A stretch of DNA of 64,000 nt, taken from IMG/VR virus record IMGVR_UViG_3300025073_000042, positions 1-64,000 of that record, one strand, 5' to 3'. The translations under genes and the position numbers were made by a program. Shown piece by piece: positions 48,735 through 56,808 of this stretch. Each line of letters begins with the position of its first letter. The first letter of the stretch is position 1. Source of the stretch: a virus. The notes beneath the pieces were generated by a model that was given only the letters and a program-made list of their open reading frames with translations, ran no database searches and was not told where the DNA came from.

Positions 48735-50378
48735 ATGGCCGTCCATCGTGGGCACGCCGTCACGCGCAACGCACAGCACGTCGTCGTCGGGGCCAGCCAG
48801 ACGACCCCCGCCGGCCGTAAAGGCGGAGGGCACGCGAAGCGGCGTCCGGCGAAGCTCGCCTGGCGGGAGGCGGTCGAGGACATGCCCCTGACGATCTCGG
48901 TGGTGATCCCCACTCGCAACCTGCCGGACTCCCACGTTCGGCGTTGCGTCGCCGCGCTGCCCGAGGACGTGGAGGCCGTGCTGGTCCTCACCGACGCCGG
49001 GCACACGGATGTCTCCTGGCTCGCCGGACGCCCCCACACGAAGGTCGCCCAGGACTTCGCGCCCTTCGTCTTCGCCCGCGCCTCGAACCTCGGCGCCCGA
49101 GCGGCAAGCGGCGAGGCGCTGCTGTTCCTGAACGATGACTGCTTCTTCCGCGACCCGAGCGACGTTCACGCGCTCTGCTCCGCGCTCAACGATCCCTCGT
49201 GCGGCGCCGTTGCGCCGCTCGCCACCTACGCGGGGAACCCCGACATGCGCGGGCAGTCTGCGACCGGAGAGGTGCGGCGCACCTTCCGACCGCTCAACGG
49301 TTTCTGCGTCGCCCTGCGTCGGGGCACGTTCTACGGGGTCGGCGGCTGGGACGAACGTTACCGCGGCTACGGCACCGACGACGACGACCTCGCCACGCAG
49401 CTCATGCAGCGACACTACCGGCTCCGGGTGAACGGCGCGGTCTGTGTGGATCACGTCGGTCACGCCAGCTTCGGGCGCGATTGGGAGCACATCCATTCCG
49501 AGATCGAGAAGTGGGGCGCGGTCTTCGCCGAGAAGTGGGGCTTCCCGCGCGAGGGCCTGGCGTCACGGTTCACCGATCCGGAGGTCTCGGTCGTCATCCC
49601 CTGCTACAACGCCGAGGAGTGGATCGCCGAGTGCGTCGCGTCGTGCTTTGCGCAGGAGAGCGCGCCGAGCTTGGAGGTCGTGGTCGTCAACGACGGTTCC
49701 ACGGATGGCAGCCTCGAAGTGCTGCGGGCGCTGAAGGCGCGGTATGGCGAATCGCTGATCGTGATGACTCAGCCGAACGCCGGTCCCTCCGCCGCGCGCA
49801 ACAAGGGCGTCCGACGGTCCCTCGGGCAGACCATCGTGTTCCAGGACGCCGATGACCTCATGCCGCCGACGCGGGTCCGAGACTCGGTGGCGGCGCTCGC
49901 CGACCTCGATCTCGTGTACGGGCAGTGCTGGTACTTCGAGCCCGGCCAGCCGGTCGAGTCGGGCTACCTCATCGAAGGGATCGTCAGCCCACATCCCGAC
50001 CTCATTGCCCAGGGCAACGGCTTCCGCATCGGGGCCTCCGCTGCACGGCGGAGCCTCTTCGAGGAGCACGGCGTCTGGCTCGACGAGGCGATGGCCGGCG
50101 CGGAGGACTGGGAACTCATGGTTCACGCCGTCGCGAAGGGTTTGCGGGTCGCCGCCCACGGAGTCGGCGCGGCGCAGGCGCACTTCGCGGCTGGGAAGCA
50201 GGGCGACGTTCCGGTGATGCTCTGGCGCCGGATGGTCAAGGGCTCGCTGCGTTGGCGTGTGGACTACGAGCAGCTTCGTGCCCACGGTTGCCGGAAGCAC
50301 GCGCGGTTCTTCGGGTACGTGCAGGAGCACGGCGCGCTGCCCCCACGCGGAGAGGATTGGACGGGCGGGATTTCGTGA
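48735..50378 (+). CDS. Tandem two-domain glycosyltransferase (GT2-type)
   Basis: A 547-aa protein with two GT2 domains. The first (about 50-270) has TISVVIPTRNLPDSHVRRCV, acidic metal motif LLFLNDDCFFRD and RGYGTDDDDLATQLM. The second (about 275-540) has VSVVIPCYNAEEWIAECVAS, VVVVNDGSTDGSLEVLR and FQDADDLMPP. Both likely transfer sugars from nucleotide donors, perhaps to the virion or host surface. The first domain may start later than GTG/ATG 48735; a basic 40-residue head precedes it. Confidence 0.75.
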   Translation: MAVHRGHAVTRNAQHVVVGASQTTPAGRKGGGHAKRRPAKLAWREAVEDMPLTISVVIPTRNLPDSHVRRCVAALPEDVEAVLVLTDAGHTDVSWLAGRPHTKVAQDFAPFVFARASNLGARAASGEALLFLNDDCFFRDPSDVHALCSALNDPSCGAVAPLATYAGNPDMRGQSATGEVRRTFRPLNGFCVALRRGTFYGVGGWDERYRGYGTDDDDLATQLMQRHYRLRVNGAVCVDHVGHASFGRDWEHIHSEIEKWGAVFAEKWGFPREGLASRFTDPEVSVVIPCYNAEEWIAECVASCFAQESAPSLEVVVVNDGSTDGSLEVLRALKARYGESLIVMTQPNAGPSAARNKGVRRSLGQTIVFQDADDLMPPTRVRDSVAALADLDLVYGQCWYFEPGQPVESGYLIEGIVSPHPDLIAQGNGFRIGASAARRSLFEEHGVWLDEAMAGAEDWELMVHAVAKGLRVAAHGVGAAQAHFAAGKQGDVPVMLWRRMVKGSLRWRVDYEQLRAHGCRKHARFFGYVQEHGALPPRGEDWTGGIS

Positions 50379-50472
50379 TTTCCTTGTGTCACGTGCGTGC
50401 GCCTGCGCGCCCTCGTGCGCGCGAGGTTTGCGGAAACCACATTCGCCAACCAACCGCGCAACGGCAAAAGGC

Positions 50473-50501
50473 TTGACGTTCTGGCAGTTTTGGCTTATAT
50501 A
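50473..50501 (+). promoter_or_regulatory. Promoter TTGACG-17-TATATA
   Basis: -35 at 50473-50478, -10 at 50496-50501, spacing 17. The leader after it can fold GATTCC-TCG-GGAATC or instead pair CTCGGG with CCCGAG over the GAGAGGAG site. Confidence 0.8.
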
Positions 50502-50566
50502 TAGGAGGTGATTCCTCGGGAATCGGTTAGCGGAAACCAGCCCCGAGAGGAGTTGTGTGGACCATA
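50499..50566 (+). repeat. Leader repeat, copy A
   Basis: About 68 bp roughly 80% identical by eye to copy B at 51850-51918. Both contain the GAATCGGTTAGCG.AAACCAG core and a CCCCGAGAGGAG ribosome site. In copy A the start codon position reads ATA or an earlier GTG. Confidence 0.8.
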
Positions 50567-50582
50567 AGAAAAGCGGCAGGGG

Positions 50583-50604
50583 ACCGTCGTCTTTAGGCGA
50601 CGGT
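50583..50604 (+). repeat. Left-end hairpin of the tnpB element
   Basis: ACCGTCG (50583-50589) pairs perfectly with CGACGGT (50598-50604) around TCTTTAGG. The same CTTTAG loop and stem appear at the right end (51821-51842). Such subterminal hairpins mark IS200/IS605-type ends. Confidence 0.65.
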
Positions 50605-50629
50605 GGAATGCCGCAACCTCCCTCCTGGT

Positions 50630-50658
50630 TTGACTTGCTCTGCCCTATATGGTATGAT
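50630..50658 (+). promoter_or_regulatory. tnpB promoter TTGACT-17-TATGAT
   Basis: -35 at 50630-50635, -10 at 50653-50658, spacing 17. The predicted start coincides with GTG 50665, so the tnpB mRNA may be leaderless. Confidence 0.75.
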
Positions 50659-50664
50659 ACCAAC

Positions 50665-51834
50665 GTGAACCGAACGGTGCGTCTCATGCTCCAACCTACC
50701 CCTGAGCAGGCCTCTGCGCTGGCTGAGACCTCTCGCCAGTTCACGGAGGTCTTCAACGTTGTCTGCGCCTGGGGTTGGGCCAACACCGAACGCAACGGCG
50801 TCCGACTGCATCATGCTACCTACCGGGACCTGAAGACGCGCCTCCCCGCCCTGGTCTCCGACCTCCACTGCCAAGCCAGAGTCAAGGCGACCGAGGCCCT
50901 GAAGTCTGCCTTCGCCCTGCGGCTGAAAGGGCAGAAGGTCAACGCCCCTCATTCCGACGCTTGTCCATCTCGCCTGAACATCCACACCTTCAAACTGGAT
51001 TGGTCGGCCTCCGCCGTTCGCCTCTCGACGACGGATGGCCGGATGACCGTGCCCTTCTCGGCCCCGCAGTTCTCCGAGAAGTGGACGGGCGAAACTCCGC
51101 TGACCGCCGACCTCATCGAACGCAACGGTCGTTGGTGGTTGCACGTCGCGGTTGACGTACCCGCGCCGGTTGTCATGCCCTCGGCAGAGGTCGTCGGCGT
51201 TGACCTTGGGATCGCTCGGCCCGCCGTCATCTCCAACAACTGCTTCCTCGGGAAGCGCGGTTGGCGCAAGATCGAAGACCGCAACCTCCGTCTTCGTCGT
51301 GCCCTTCAGACGGCGGGCACCAAGTCCGCCAAACGGCATCTGAAGAAGATGCGCCGCCGACAGGCCCGATTTCGAAGAGACTGTGATCACGTCCTCTCGA
51401 AGCAGATCGTGGCCGCCGTCCAACCCGGCGGGACCGTCGTCCTCGAAGACCTGAAGAACATCCGCTCCTGCGCCCGTCAACGACGCGGAGGGCAGTCCCG
51501 TCGCCTGCACGGATGGTCGTTCGCGCAACTGAAGTCCTTCGTCCAGTACAAGGCCGAGGAGGTTGGGGTAACGGTGGCGCTGGTCAATCCGGCGCATACC
51601 TCTCAGACCTGCTCCTCCTGTGGACACAAAGCCCGCAACAATCGCCGGTCGCAGTCGGCGTTCGTCTGTCGTCAGTGCGGCTTCACGCTGAATGCCGACC
51701 TCAACGCGGCCCGCAACATCGCGGCCAAGTACCTCACCGCCTCCGGCATGACCGGAGCGGATGGGCTGTCTATCAAGCAGCCTGATGTGGGGAGTCATGC
51801 TCTGCATGGTTCACTCACAAGCCGTCTGCTTTAG
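50665..51834 (+). CDS. tnpB: TnpB RNA-guided nuclease, intact
   Basis: A 389-aa TnpB. The RuvC-type active site is complete: Asp in VVGVDLGIARP (~180), Glu in TVVLEDLKNIRS (~261) and Asp in NADLNAARNIA (~345). The four-Cys zinc finger CSSCG..CRQCG lies before the last Asp. The N-terminal MLQPTPEQASAL and the basic LKKMRRRQARFRRD helix are typical. Its guide RNA would come from the 3' end and the sequence past the right-end hairpin. The stop lies inside that hairpin. A start at GTG 50557 would add 36 unrelated residues. Confidence 0.9.
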   Translation: MNRTVRLMLQPTPEQASALAETSRQFTEVFNVVCAWGWANTERNGVRLHHATYRDLKTRLPALVSDLHCQARVKATEALKSAFALRLKGQKVNAPHSDACPSRLNIHTFKLDWSASAVRLSTTDGRMTVPFSAPQFSEKWTGETPLTADLIERNGRWWLHVAVDVPAPVVMPSAEVVGVDLGIARPAVISNNCFLGKRGWRKIEDRNLRLRRALQTAGTKSAKRHLKKMRRRQARFRRDCDHVLSKQIVAAVQPGGTVVLEDLKNIRSCARQRRGGQSRRLHGWSFAQLKSFVQYKAEEVGVTVALVNPAHTSQTCSSCGHKARNNRRSQSAFVCRQCGFTLNADLNAARNIAAKYLTASGMTGADGLSIKQPDVGSHALHGSLTSRLL

Positions 51835-51842
51835 CTGGCGGT
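51821..51842 (+). repeat. Right-end hairpin of the tnpB element
   Basis: GCCGTC (51821-51826) pairs with GGCGGT (51837-51842), including G-U pairs, around TGCTTTAGCT. The tnpB stop codon lies in its loop. Confidence 0.6.
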
Positions 51843-51849
51843 ACTTGAC

Positions 51850-51918
51850 ATATAGAAGGCGATTCTTCAGGAATCGGTTAGCGCAAACCAGACCCCGAGA
51901 GGAGCCGTGGAGACCATG
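51850..51918 (+). repeat. Leader repeat, copy B, with pseudopilin start
   Basis: The counterpart of 50499-50566. It ends in the ribosome site GAGAGGAG and ATG 51916. The promoter-like TTGACA before it lacks a -10 at the right distance. Confidence 0.8.
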
Positions 51919-52593
51919 AGACGAGGCGCACGAGGCTTCACCCTGATCGAGCTGTTGGTGGTCATTGCGATCATCGCCATCCTGGCGGCGATCCTGTTCC
52001 CTGTCTTCGCCCGCGCTCGTGAGAAGGCGAAGTCGGCAAGCTGTCTGAGCAACGTCAAGCAACTTACGCTTGGTCTGATGATGTACGTCGGTGACTACAA
52101 CGACACGATTCCGATGACCGGCGCGGGCTTCTGGGATGGCGGCGGGAACTGGACAGGCTGTTGTAACCTGCGGTGGTATACGAGCATCTTCCCCTATCTG
52201 AAGAACCAGGAAATCCTCGCCTGCCCCTCCGTGCGCGGACAGTTGGGCTATGTGGCCGTCTGTCGCACGCAGGCCTCCATCCTCAGCGAGCTATCATCGC
52301 CAGCCACGACCGGGATCATCACCGACGCATACCGCCCGCAGCCCAGACTGGACTCGGGACAGGACTATGCGGACGGTAGTCCGGTGTACGCTCCGGCGAA
52401 GCTCCAACAGCCCACCAACGCGCCGTGGGGCGGTCCCCCGCCCTGCTCGGGAGGCCTGGCGAATGCGCTGCCCGCCGACCGGCACAATCGAGGGGTCAAC
52501 GTGGGGTATCTCGACGGACATGCTAAATGGCAGGGAGTGGTGGTCTTCTCTGGTGATCGAGCCATCATCCCGGCCTCCAAGTGGGACCCGTAA
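51916..52593 (+). CDS. Type IV pseudopilin-like protein with prepilin signal
   Basis: A 225-aa protein with a textbook type III signal: RRGARG then [20 protein letters not shown], with the conserved Glu at +5 after the cleavage site. [20 protein letters not shown] and the C-terminal [16 protein letters not shown] are marks of the H-X9-DG (DUF1559-like) pseudopilins of Planctomycetes and Armatimonadota. It needs a host prepilin peptidase, so it is probably host-derived cargo. ATG 51916 is preferred over GTG 51907. Confidence 0.85.
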   Translation: MRRGARGFTLIELLVVIAIIAILAAILFPVFARAREKAKSASCLSNVKQLTLGLMMYVGDYNDTIPMTGAGFWDGGGNWTGCCNLRWYTSIFPYLKNQEILACPSVRGQLGYVAVCRTQASILSELSSPATTGIITDAYRPQPRLDSGQDYADGSPVYAPAKLQQPTNAPWGGPPPCSGGLANALPADRHNRGVNVGYLDGHAKWQGVVVFSGDRAIIPASKWDP

Positions 52594-52604
52594 GGGGATT
52601 GGTT

Positions 52605-54260
52605 ATGAGACGCACCCTGACGATAGTCCTGCTGGCCGTGTTGGCATCGGTTGGCGTGTGCCAAGACTTCACCTTGGCCGCCCTGCGAATGAGCGACAAA
52701 CTGACCAATCACTCGCGTCCCCGCGCCCCTCTTCGAGGGCTGAGTCTCGCGGGGGCTCGCGGGGAGACGGTCGCGGCACAGTTCGCGGTCATCGCAGGAC
52801 CCGGTTGCGAGTCCGTCAACCTCAGCACCCTTTGGTTCCAGGGCCTCATGCCAGCCGCTCACCCGATACAGTTCCTGACGCTCAAAGATGGGGAGTTGCG
52901 GGCCGAGGTCATCAGCAATAGCTGGACTGCCAGTTTTACGCCCGAGCGGAGAGTCGTGCCTATCTGGGTGACGGTGCGGATACCGGATGGCACGGCTGCG
53001 GGGCAGTATCGGGGAACGGTCACGGTCACTGGTTCGGAGCAGAAGGAGCGCATTCCGGTAGCGGTGCGTGTCTACGACTTCGACCTTCCGAAGCAGCAGC
53101 ACCTCCCCACGGACTTCGCCTTTCGGCCGGGGAAGGTCTGGGCCTACTTCAACGATACCCCCGGCAACGACGACCGCTGGTGGGAGCACATGACCTTCGA
53201 GCGGTACTCCCGCTGGCGGGCGAAGCTGATGGAGTATCGCATCACTCCGCAGCCCTACATGGATTCCCCGCCGGCGAAGGGCCTGGATTCAATGGCCTAT
53301 CAGTGCTGGCTCGATGGGTCGTGGGATGGCGAAACCTCGATGCCGGACTGGGGTCTGTTCGACCAGCAGGTAGAGGACCAGTTTGCGAATGGGGCAGCGA
53401 TGGCGCGGCTCGGGTATACGAGCGCGCCGGACCCCGACTCCGACCGTTGGCGCTTCTGGCGAACGTGGTTGCCTCAGTTGGAGCGGCACGTTCGAGACGA
53501 GGGCTGGGAGCGGCGCTGCTTCATCTATCAGACGGACGAGGTGGTGCCCGATCAGTTCCCCGGCTTCATGCAGCGCGGGGAAGCCATCGGACGCCTCGCT
53601 CCTTCGGTGAAGAGGCTGACGGTCATTCAGCATCCATACCCCGAGGAGATCAACGCCGTCACCGACATCTGGGTGACGACGATGGGCGTCTTCAGCAGCA
53701 ACCAACAGCGGGCGCACGACCTCCAGGCGCAGGGGGATGAAGTTTGGGTCTACGTGTGCTGCTCGGGAGCCCCGCCCTTCAGCGAACTCTACATCCATGA
53801 GGACGGCCTCAACCATCGGCTGCTCCCGTGGATTATCCGCAAGCATGGACTCCAGGGGTTGCTCTACTATGGGTGCTGCTTCTGGACGGATCAATACCGG
53901 GCGCGTTTGGCCGATGTGGAGGAGGATGGGACCCTCTCGCCTGTCTGGGGGCTGACGAACGGGCAGTATGATGGCGGGGGCGTCCTGCTCTACCCCGGCG
54001 GCAAGCGCATCGAGGACGAACCGCAGGTCAGCCTGCGCCTCGCGCTCCTCGGGCAGGGCCTGCAGGACTGGGAGTACTTCTGGCTGCTGGACGACCTTGT
54101 GAGGCGGGGGCGCGGGACTGAGCGGCAGAGGATGCAGGCGCGGGCACTGCTGGAGGTGCCCAATTCAGTAGTCAAGGGTTGCGGGGAGTTCACAACCGAT
54201 GAGAGGCGGCTTGACGGGCATAAGGCGAAGCTGGCGCGGCTGATCGAAGCGATGGACTGA
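52605..54260 (+). CDS. Secreted DUF4091-type glycoside hydrolase-like protein
   Basis: A 551-aa protein with a signal peptide (MRRTLTIVLLAVLASVGV, cleavage near CQD). An Ig-like part (about 25-165) is followed by a TIM-barrel-like region with DRWWEHMTFERYSRWRAKLM and CFIYQTDEVVPDQFPGF. The end, GGGVLLYPGGKRIEDEPQVS then LQDWEYFWLLDDL, is the DUF4091 signature. It may act on cell-surface glycans. It follows the pseudopilin gene by 11 bases, so they form a pair of exported proteins. Confidence 0.75.
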   Translation: MRRTLTIVLLAVLASVGVCQDFTLAALRMSDKLTNHSRPRAPLRGLSLAGARGETVAAQFAVIAGPGCESVNLSTLWFQGLMPAAHPIQFLTLKDGELRAEVISNSWTASFTPERRVVPIWVTVRIPDGTAAGQYRGTVTVTGSEQKERIPVAVRVYDFDLPKQQHLPTDFAFRPGKVWAYFNDTPGNDDRWWEHMTFERYSRWRAKLMEYRITPQPYMDSPPAKGLDSMAYQCWLDGSWDGETSMPDWGLFDQQVEDQFANGAAMARLGYTSAPDPDSDRWRFWRTWLPQLERHVRDEGWERRCFIYQTDEVVPDQFPGFMQRGEAIGRLAPSVKRLTVIQHPYPEEINAVTDIWVTTMGVFSSNQQRAHDLQAQGDEVWVYVCCSGAPPFSELYIHEDGLNHRLLPWIIRKHGLQGLLYYGCCFWTDQYRARLADVEEDGTLSPVWGLTNGQYDGGGVLLYPGGKRIEDEPQVSLRLALLGQGLQDWEYFWLLDDLVRRGRGTERQRMQARALLEVPNSVVKGCGEFTTDERRLDGHKAKLARLIEAMD

Positions 54261-54271
54261 GAAGGGTTGCC

Positions 54272-55054
54272 ATGTACTCTCGTGCCCGCGTCGCTCTCAC
54301 CCTGTCGCATGTGTTCCCCACGTTGGGGATGCCGGACGCGGTGAACCTCACCCCTATTCATGTTGGGCACGCGCGGACGTTACTGCTGGGCAGCCTCGTG
54401 GCGCAGCACTACGGTTGCCCCTTCCACATTCGGCTCGACGGGCCTTACCGTGATCCGAACCAAGTTCCTCCGCTGATCGTCGATCGCGGCGATGCGATCC
54501 TGGAACTGCTCGGCTGCCTGCGCGCTATGGGGGTGTCGTGGGATCAACTCTACTGGTGCCCACAGGAGCCGACATCGCTCTTGTTGGCGAAGCGCGAGGG
54601 TCTGGCGCGGATCAAGGCCGGCTGGGCGATGGGAGACATTCACCTCGCACAGATCCTCGATGATGCAGTGGACCACGCGCCATCGCTGATCGTGCGTGGC
54701 GGGGAGTTCGCGCTTGACGGCGACACCACATTCGCGGGTGTCGCGCACCTCGGGCAATTCGTGGCGACCGAGGAGATGGTGTACTGCGCCCTCGGCGAGC
54801 AGAAGCATGAGTTCACGGCGCCGATGGTCTTCCTCGGGCCGGGCAAGATGTCGAAGTCAAAGCTGACCGTTGTCCCCTGGCAAGTTCTCACCTCGCTCCC
54901 ACCTGAAGGAGTGAGGCGCTTCCTACTGGCGACAGCTATGCGACCCGACGATCCGTTAGCCGCATTCGATGATCCGTTCAGCCTCGACCATCTTGATCCA
55001 CGTCCCTATCGTTGGGACTGGAAGCAGTGGGCGCAGGCAGTGAAAAGGGGCTGA
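54272..55054 (+). CDS. Minimal class I aminoacyl-tRNA synthetase-like protein (GluRS type)
   Basis: A 260-aa protein. HVGHARTLLLG at about residues 31-41 is the HIGH motif, and GKMSKSKLTV near residue 191 is the KMSKS loop. ILELLGCLRAMGVSWDQLYW and SLIVRGGEFALD match the GluRS/GlnRS catalytic domain. There is no anticodon-binding domain, as in GluQ-RS (YadB). It should form an aminoacyl-adenylate with ATP; the acceptor is unknown. It heads a cassette with glycosyltransferases. Confidence 0.7.
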   Translation: MYSRARVALTLSHVFPTLGMPDAVNLTPIHVGHARTLLLGSLVAQHYGCPFHIRLDGPYRDPNQVPPLIVDRGDAILELLGCLRAMGVSWDQLYWCPQEPTSLLLAKREGLARIKAGWAMGDIHLAQILDDAVDHAPSLIVRGGEFALDGDTTFAGVAHLGQFVATEEMVYCALGEQKHEFTAPMVFLGPGKMSKSKLTVVPWQVLTSLPPEGVRRFLLATAMRPDDPLAAFDDPFSLDHLDPRPYRWDWKQWAQAVKRG

Positions 55055-55055
55055 C

Positions 55056-55961
55056 ATGCCGCTCGTGCGACACGATCCTGACTTGAGGTTCGGGCCGTCT
55101 CGCGAGGAGAGGATACCCGACGAGCCTTGCATTCTGACCGATGCAGATTACGAAACCGTCATCGGTCGAAAGCCGGCTCTGCCGTTGTACTTCTCACCGA
55201 CTGAGCTATTGACGACGGACTCAACCGTCGGCTACCTGCCGGGGCGCGTCGTGCTACAAAGCATGAGCGGCGAGGAGCATCTATTCAGGTCCGACCTCTT
55301 CGACTTGGTCTGTCCGCAGGATGTGCTGTTCTCCTTCCTCTTCCAGCCCTGCGAGTCGGCAGACCCCGTGCCGCTCGTGCCCATGTGGAAACGTCTGCGA
55401 CGGGCGATCCGTGACGTTGGGCCGCAGGTGTACGCTGTGCTTGTCGGCAATGTCCATGCTGAGACCCGCTTCGACCGGATGCTCCGCGCCGAGACCGACG
55501 AGTGTCGCACGGAGTCCGTCCGGCGCCTCGTCGAGTTCGTGAAGCGCGCGGGTGGGATGCTGCGCGACTGGGGCGCGCGGCCGGCCTTTGGGATCGTCTC
55601 GCCGCAGATCATCCTGCACGCCTACTGGGCCGACCAACACCTGCCGGGCGGGGATCCGCTCCTGCCGGTGTTGCGGGACATGGGCGCGCTGGTGATCTCC
55701 TTCTCGGGCTGCCCCGAGTGGTGGGCCAGCCGCGAGGAGTTCTGGCCGCAGCACGGCAAGCAGCGGACGTATCAGTGGTACGCGCAGAACGAGGACCTCG
55801 ACGAGTGGCCGTTCCAGCGAATCATCAACTGGGTGAGCGCCGTCGAGTGTTGGGCAGGGGTGGAGTACCTCGCCGGGCTGCAGGCGGGCAACGACCTCAA
55901 GCTCGCGGCCGGAGGTTTCCGAGCTGGGGTCATCGGCGAGCTGCCGGACGGCTCGCGATGA
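55056..55961 (+). CDS. Unknown protein of the synthetase-glycosyltransferase cassette, 301 aa
   Basis: ATG 55056 comes two bases after the previous stop. Landmarks are LVCPQDVLFSFLFQPCESAD, YAVLVGNVHAETRFDRMLRA, GIVSPQIILHAYWADQHLPG and ALVISFSGCPEWWASREEFW. Alternating strands and helices suggest an alpha/beta barrel. I recognise no family. Its fixed place between the synthetase-like and glycosyltransferase genes suggests it works with one of them. Confidence 0.55.
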   Translation: MPLVRHDPDLRFGPSREERIPDEPCILTDADYETVIGRKPALPLYFSPTELLTTDSTVGYLPGRVVLQSMSGEEHLFRSDLFDLVCPQDVLFSFLFQPCESADPVPLVPMWKRLRRAIRDVGPQVYAVLVGNVHAETRFDRMLRAETDECRTESVRRLVEFVKRAGGMLRDWGARPAFGIVSPQIILHAYWADQHLPGGDPLLPVLRDMGALVISFSGCPEWWASREEFWPQHGKQRTYQWYAQNEDLDEWPFQRIINWVSAVECWAGVEYLAGLQAGNDLKLAAGGFRAGVIGELPDGSR

Positions 55962-55977
55962 GAGAGAGGAGCACAAG

Positions 55978-56808
55978 ATGAGTCAACCGAAGGTGGCCGT
56001 GATTTGCCGGTTCTGGAACGGCGAGGACCTCGTTGGCGATTGGTTGGCGGCGATTGAGCCGTGGGCCGTCAACGTGTTCCTTCTGGACGCGGGCTCCTCG
56101 GACGACACCTGGCGGTCTCTGCAGGAGATGACGGAACTCCACTGGCTGAACTTCCCCGGCGGCCTGTACCGCCTCCCGCCCTCGGCGCCGATGCTCAGCG
56201 GTTTCTACACGAACCTGCTCTTGCGGATGCTCGACGACGCGCAGCCGGAGCTGGTCGTCCATCTGGACCAGGACGAGTTCCTCGAGCCGGAGATCGTGGA
56301 CTGGTTCCCGCGCATGGTCGCCGACCCGGAGCACGACGCATGGAGCATCGTCCGCCGCAACTTCGTCTTCGGGCGGGAGCGGTACGAGACGACCGCGAAG
56401 GTCATGCGGTTCCGCGAGCACTTCTGTTACCGCTGGGCGCCGGGCCTCCGGCACCCGTCGCCGCTGCCGAACGGCAAGCCTCGCCAGCAGGGCATTCACC
56501 ACCTGGAGCGCATCCCGCTCGGGCACCCCGCGCGCGAGGACACCGAGCCCGACGGCGCGAACGGCTACGTGCCTCAGCTCAACGCGCGCCTCGGGGCCTT
56601 GCCCAACGCGGGGCCGTGGATGCTGCACTACAACTTCCGCAACGAGGCCCGCAACCGTCTGCACTACAACCGCCTGAGGTCGCAGGCGCATGAGGACCGC
56701 CCAAACCTGCTCGCGACCCGGGAGACGCTGAACTGCCCGACGGAGCAGTACGTGCCGTTTGCGGAGCGGCTGACCGCCGCGCAGCGAGAGGAGTTGACCC
56801 TCGCATGA
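55978..56808 (+). CDS. GT2-like glycosyltransferase, 276 aa
   Basis: GAGAGAGGAGCACAAG precedes ATG 55978. VAVICRFWNGEDLVGDWLAA is the family's first strand and NDP-binding loop, VFLLDAGSSDDTW the second, and VHLDQDEFLEPEIVDWFP holds the DxD metal motif. This matches Glyco_tranf_2-type 'glycosyltransferase family 92/2_4' proteins. Acceptor unknown; the virion, capsule or O-antigen are possible. Confidence 0.65.
   Translation: MSQPKVAVICRFWNGEDLVGDWLAAIEPWAVNVFLLDAGSSDDTWRSLQEMTELHWLNFPGGLYRLPPSAPMLSGFYTNLLLRMLDDAQPELVVHLDQDEFLEPEIVDWFPRMVADPEHDAWSIVRRNFVFGRERYETTAKVMRFREHFCYRWAPGLRHPSPLPNGKPRQQGIHHLERIPLGHPAREDTEPDGANGYVPQLNARLGALPNAGPWMLHYNFRNEARNRLHYNRLRSQAHEDRPNLLATRETLNCPTEQYVPFAERLTAAQREELTLA

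Larger units (their letters stand above)
50379..50664 (+). promoter_or_regulatory. Regulatory gap before tnpB
   Basis: It holds a TTGACG-17-TATATA promoter (50473-50501). Two GCGGAAACC motifs (50430, 50530) and CCAACCAACCGCG (about 50448-50460) are shared with 17.3-17.4 kb. A leader copy (50499-50566) is repeated at 51850-51918. The tnpB left-end hairpin and the tnpB promoter complete it. Confidence 0.7.
50575..51845 (+). mobile_element. IS200/IS605-type element carrying only tnpB
   Basis: A tnpB gene is bracketed by related subterminal hairpins and inserted between two copies of a leader sequence. No tnpA (Y1 transposase) is present, so movement would need one in trans. Exact ends are estimated. 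Confidence 0.6.

Noticed and set aside
50557-50664. TnpB start at GTG 50557
   Set aside because: The added 36 residues are unrelated to TnpB and cross the left-end hairpin and tnpB promoter. GTG 50665 matches the usual N-terminus.
51845-51875. Promoter for the pseudopilin from TTGACA at 51845
   Set aside because: No -10 lies at 16-18 bp (CAGGAA at 17). The copy appears decayed; transcription more likely comes from 50473 or from tnpB readthrough.
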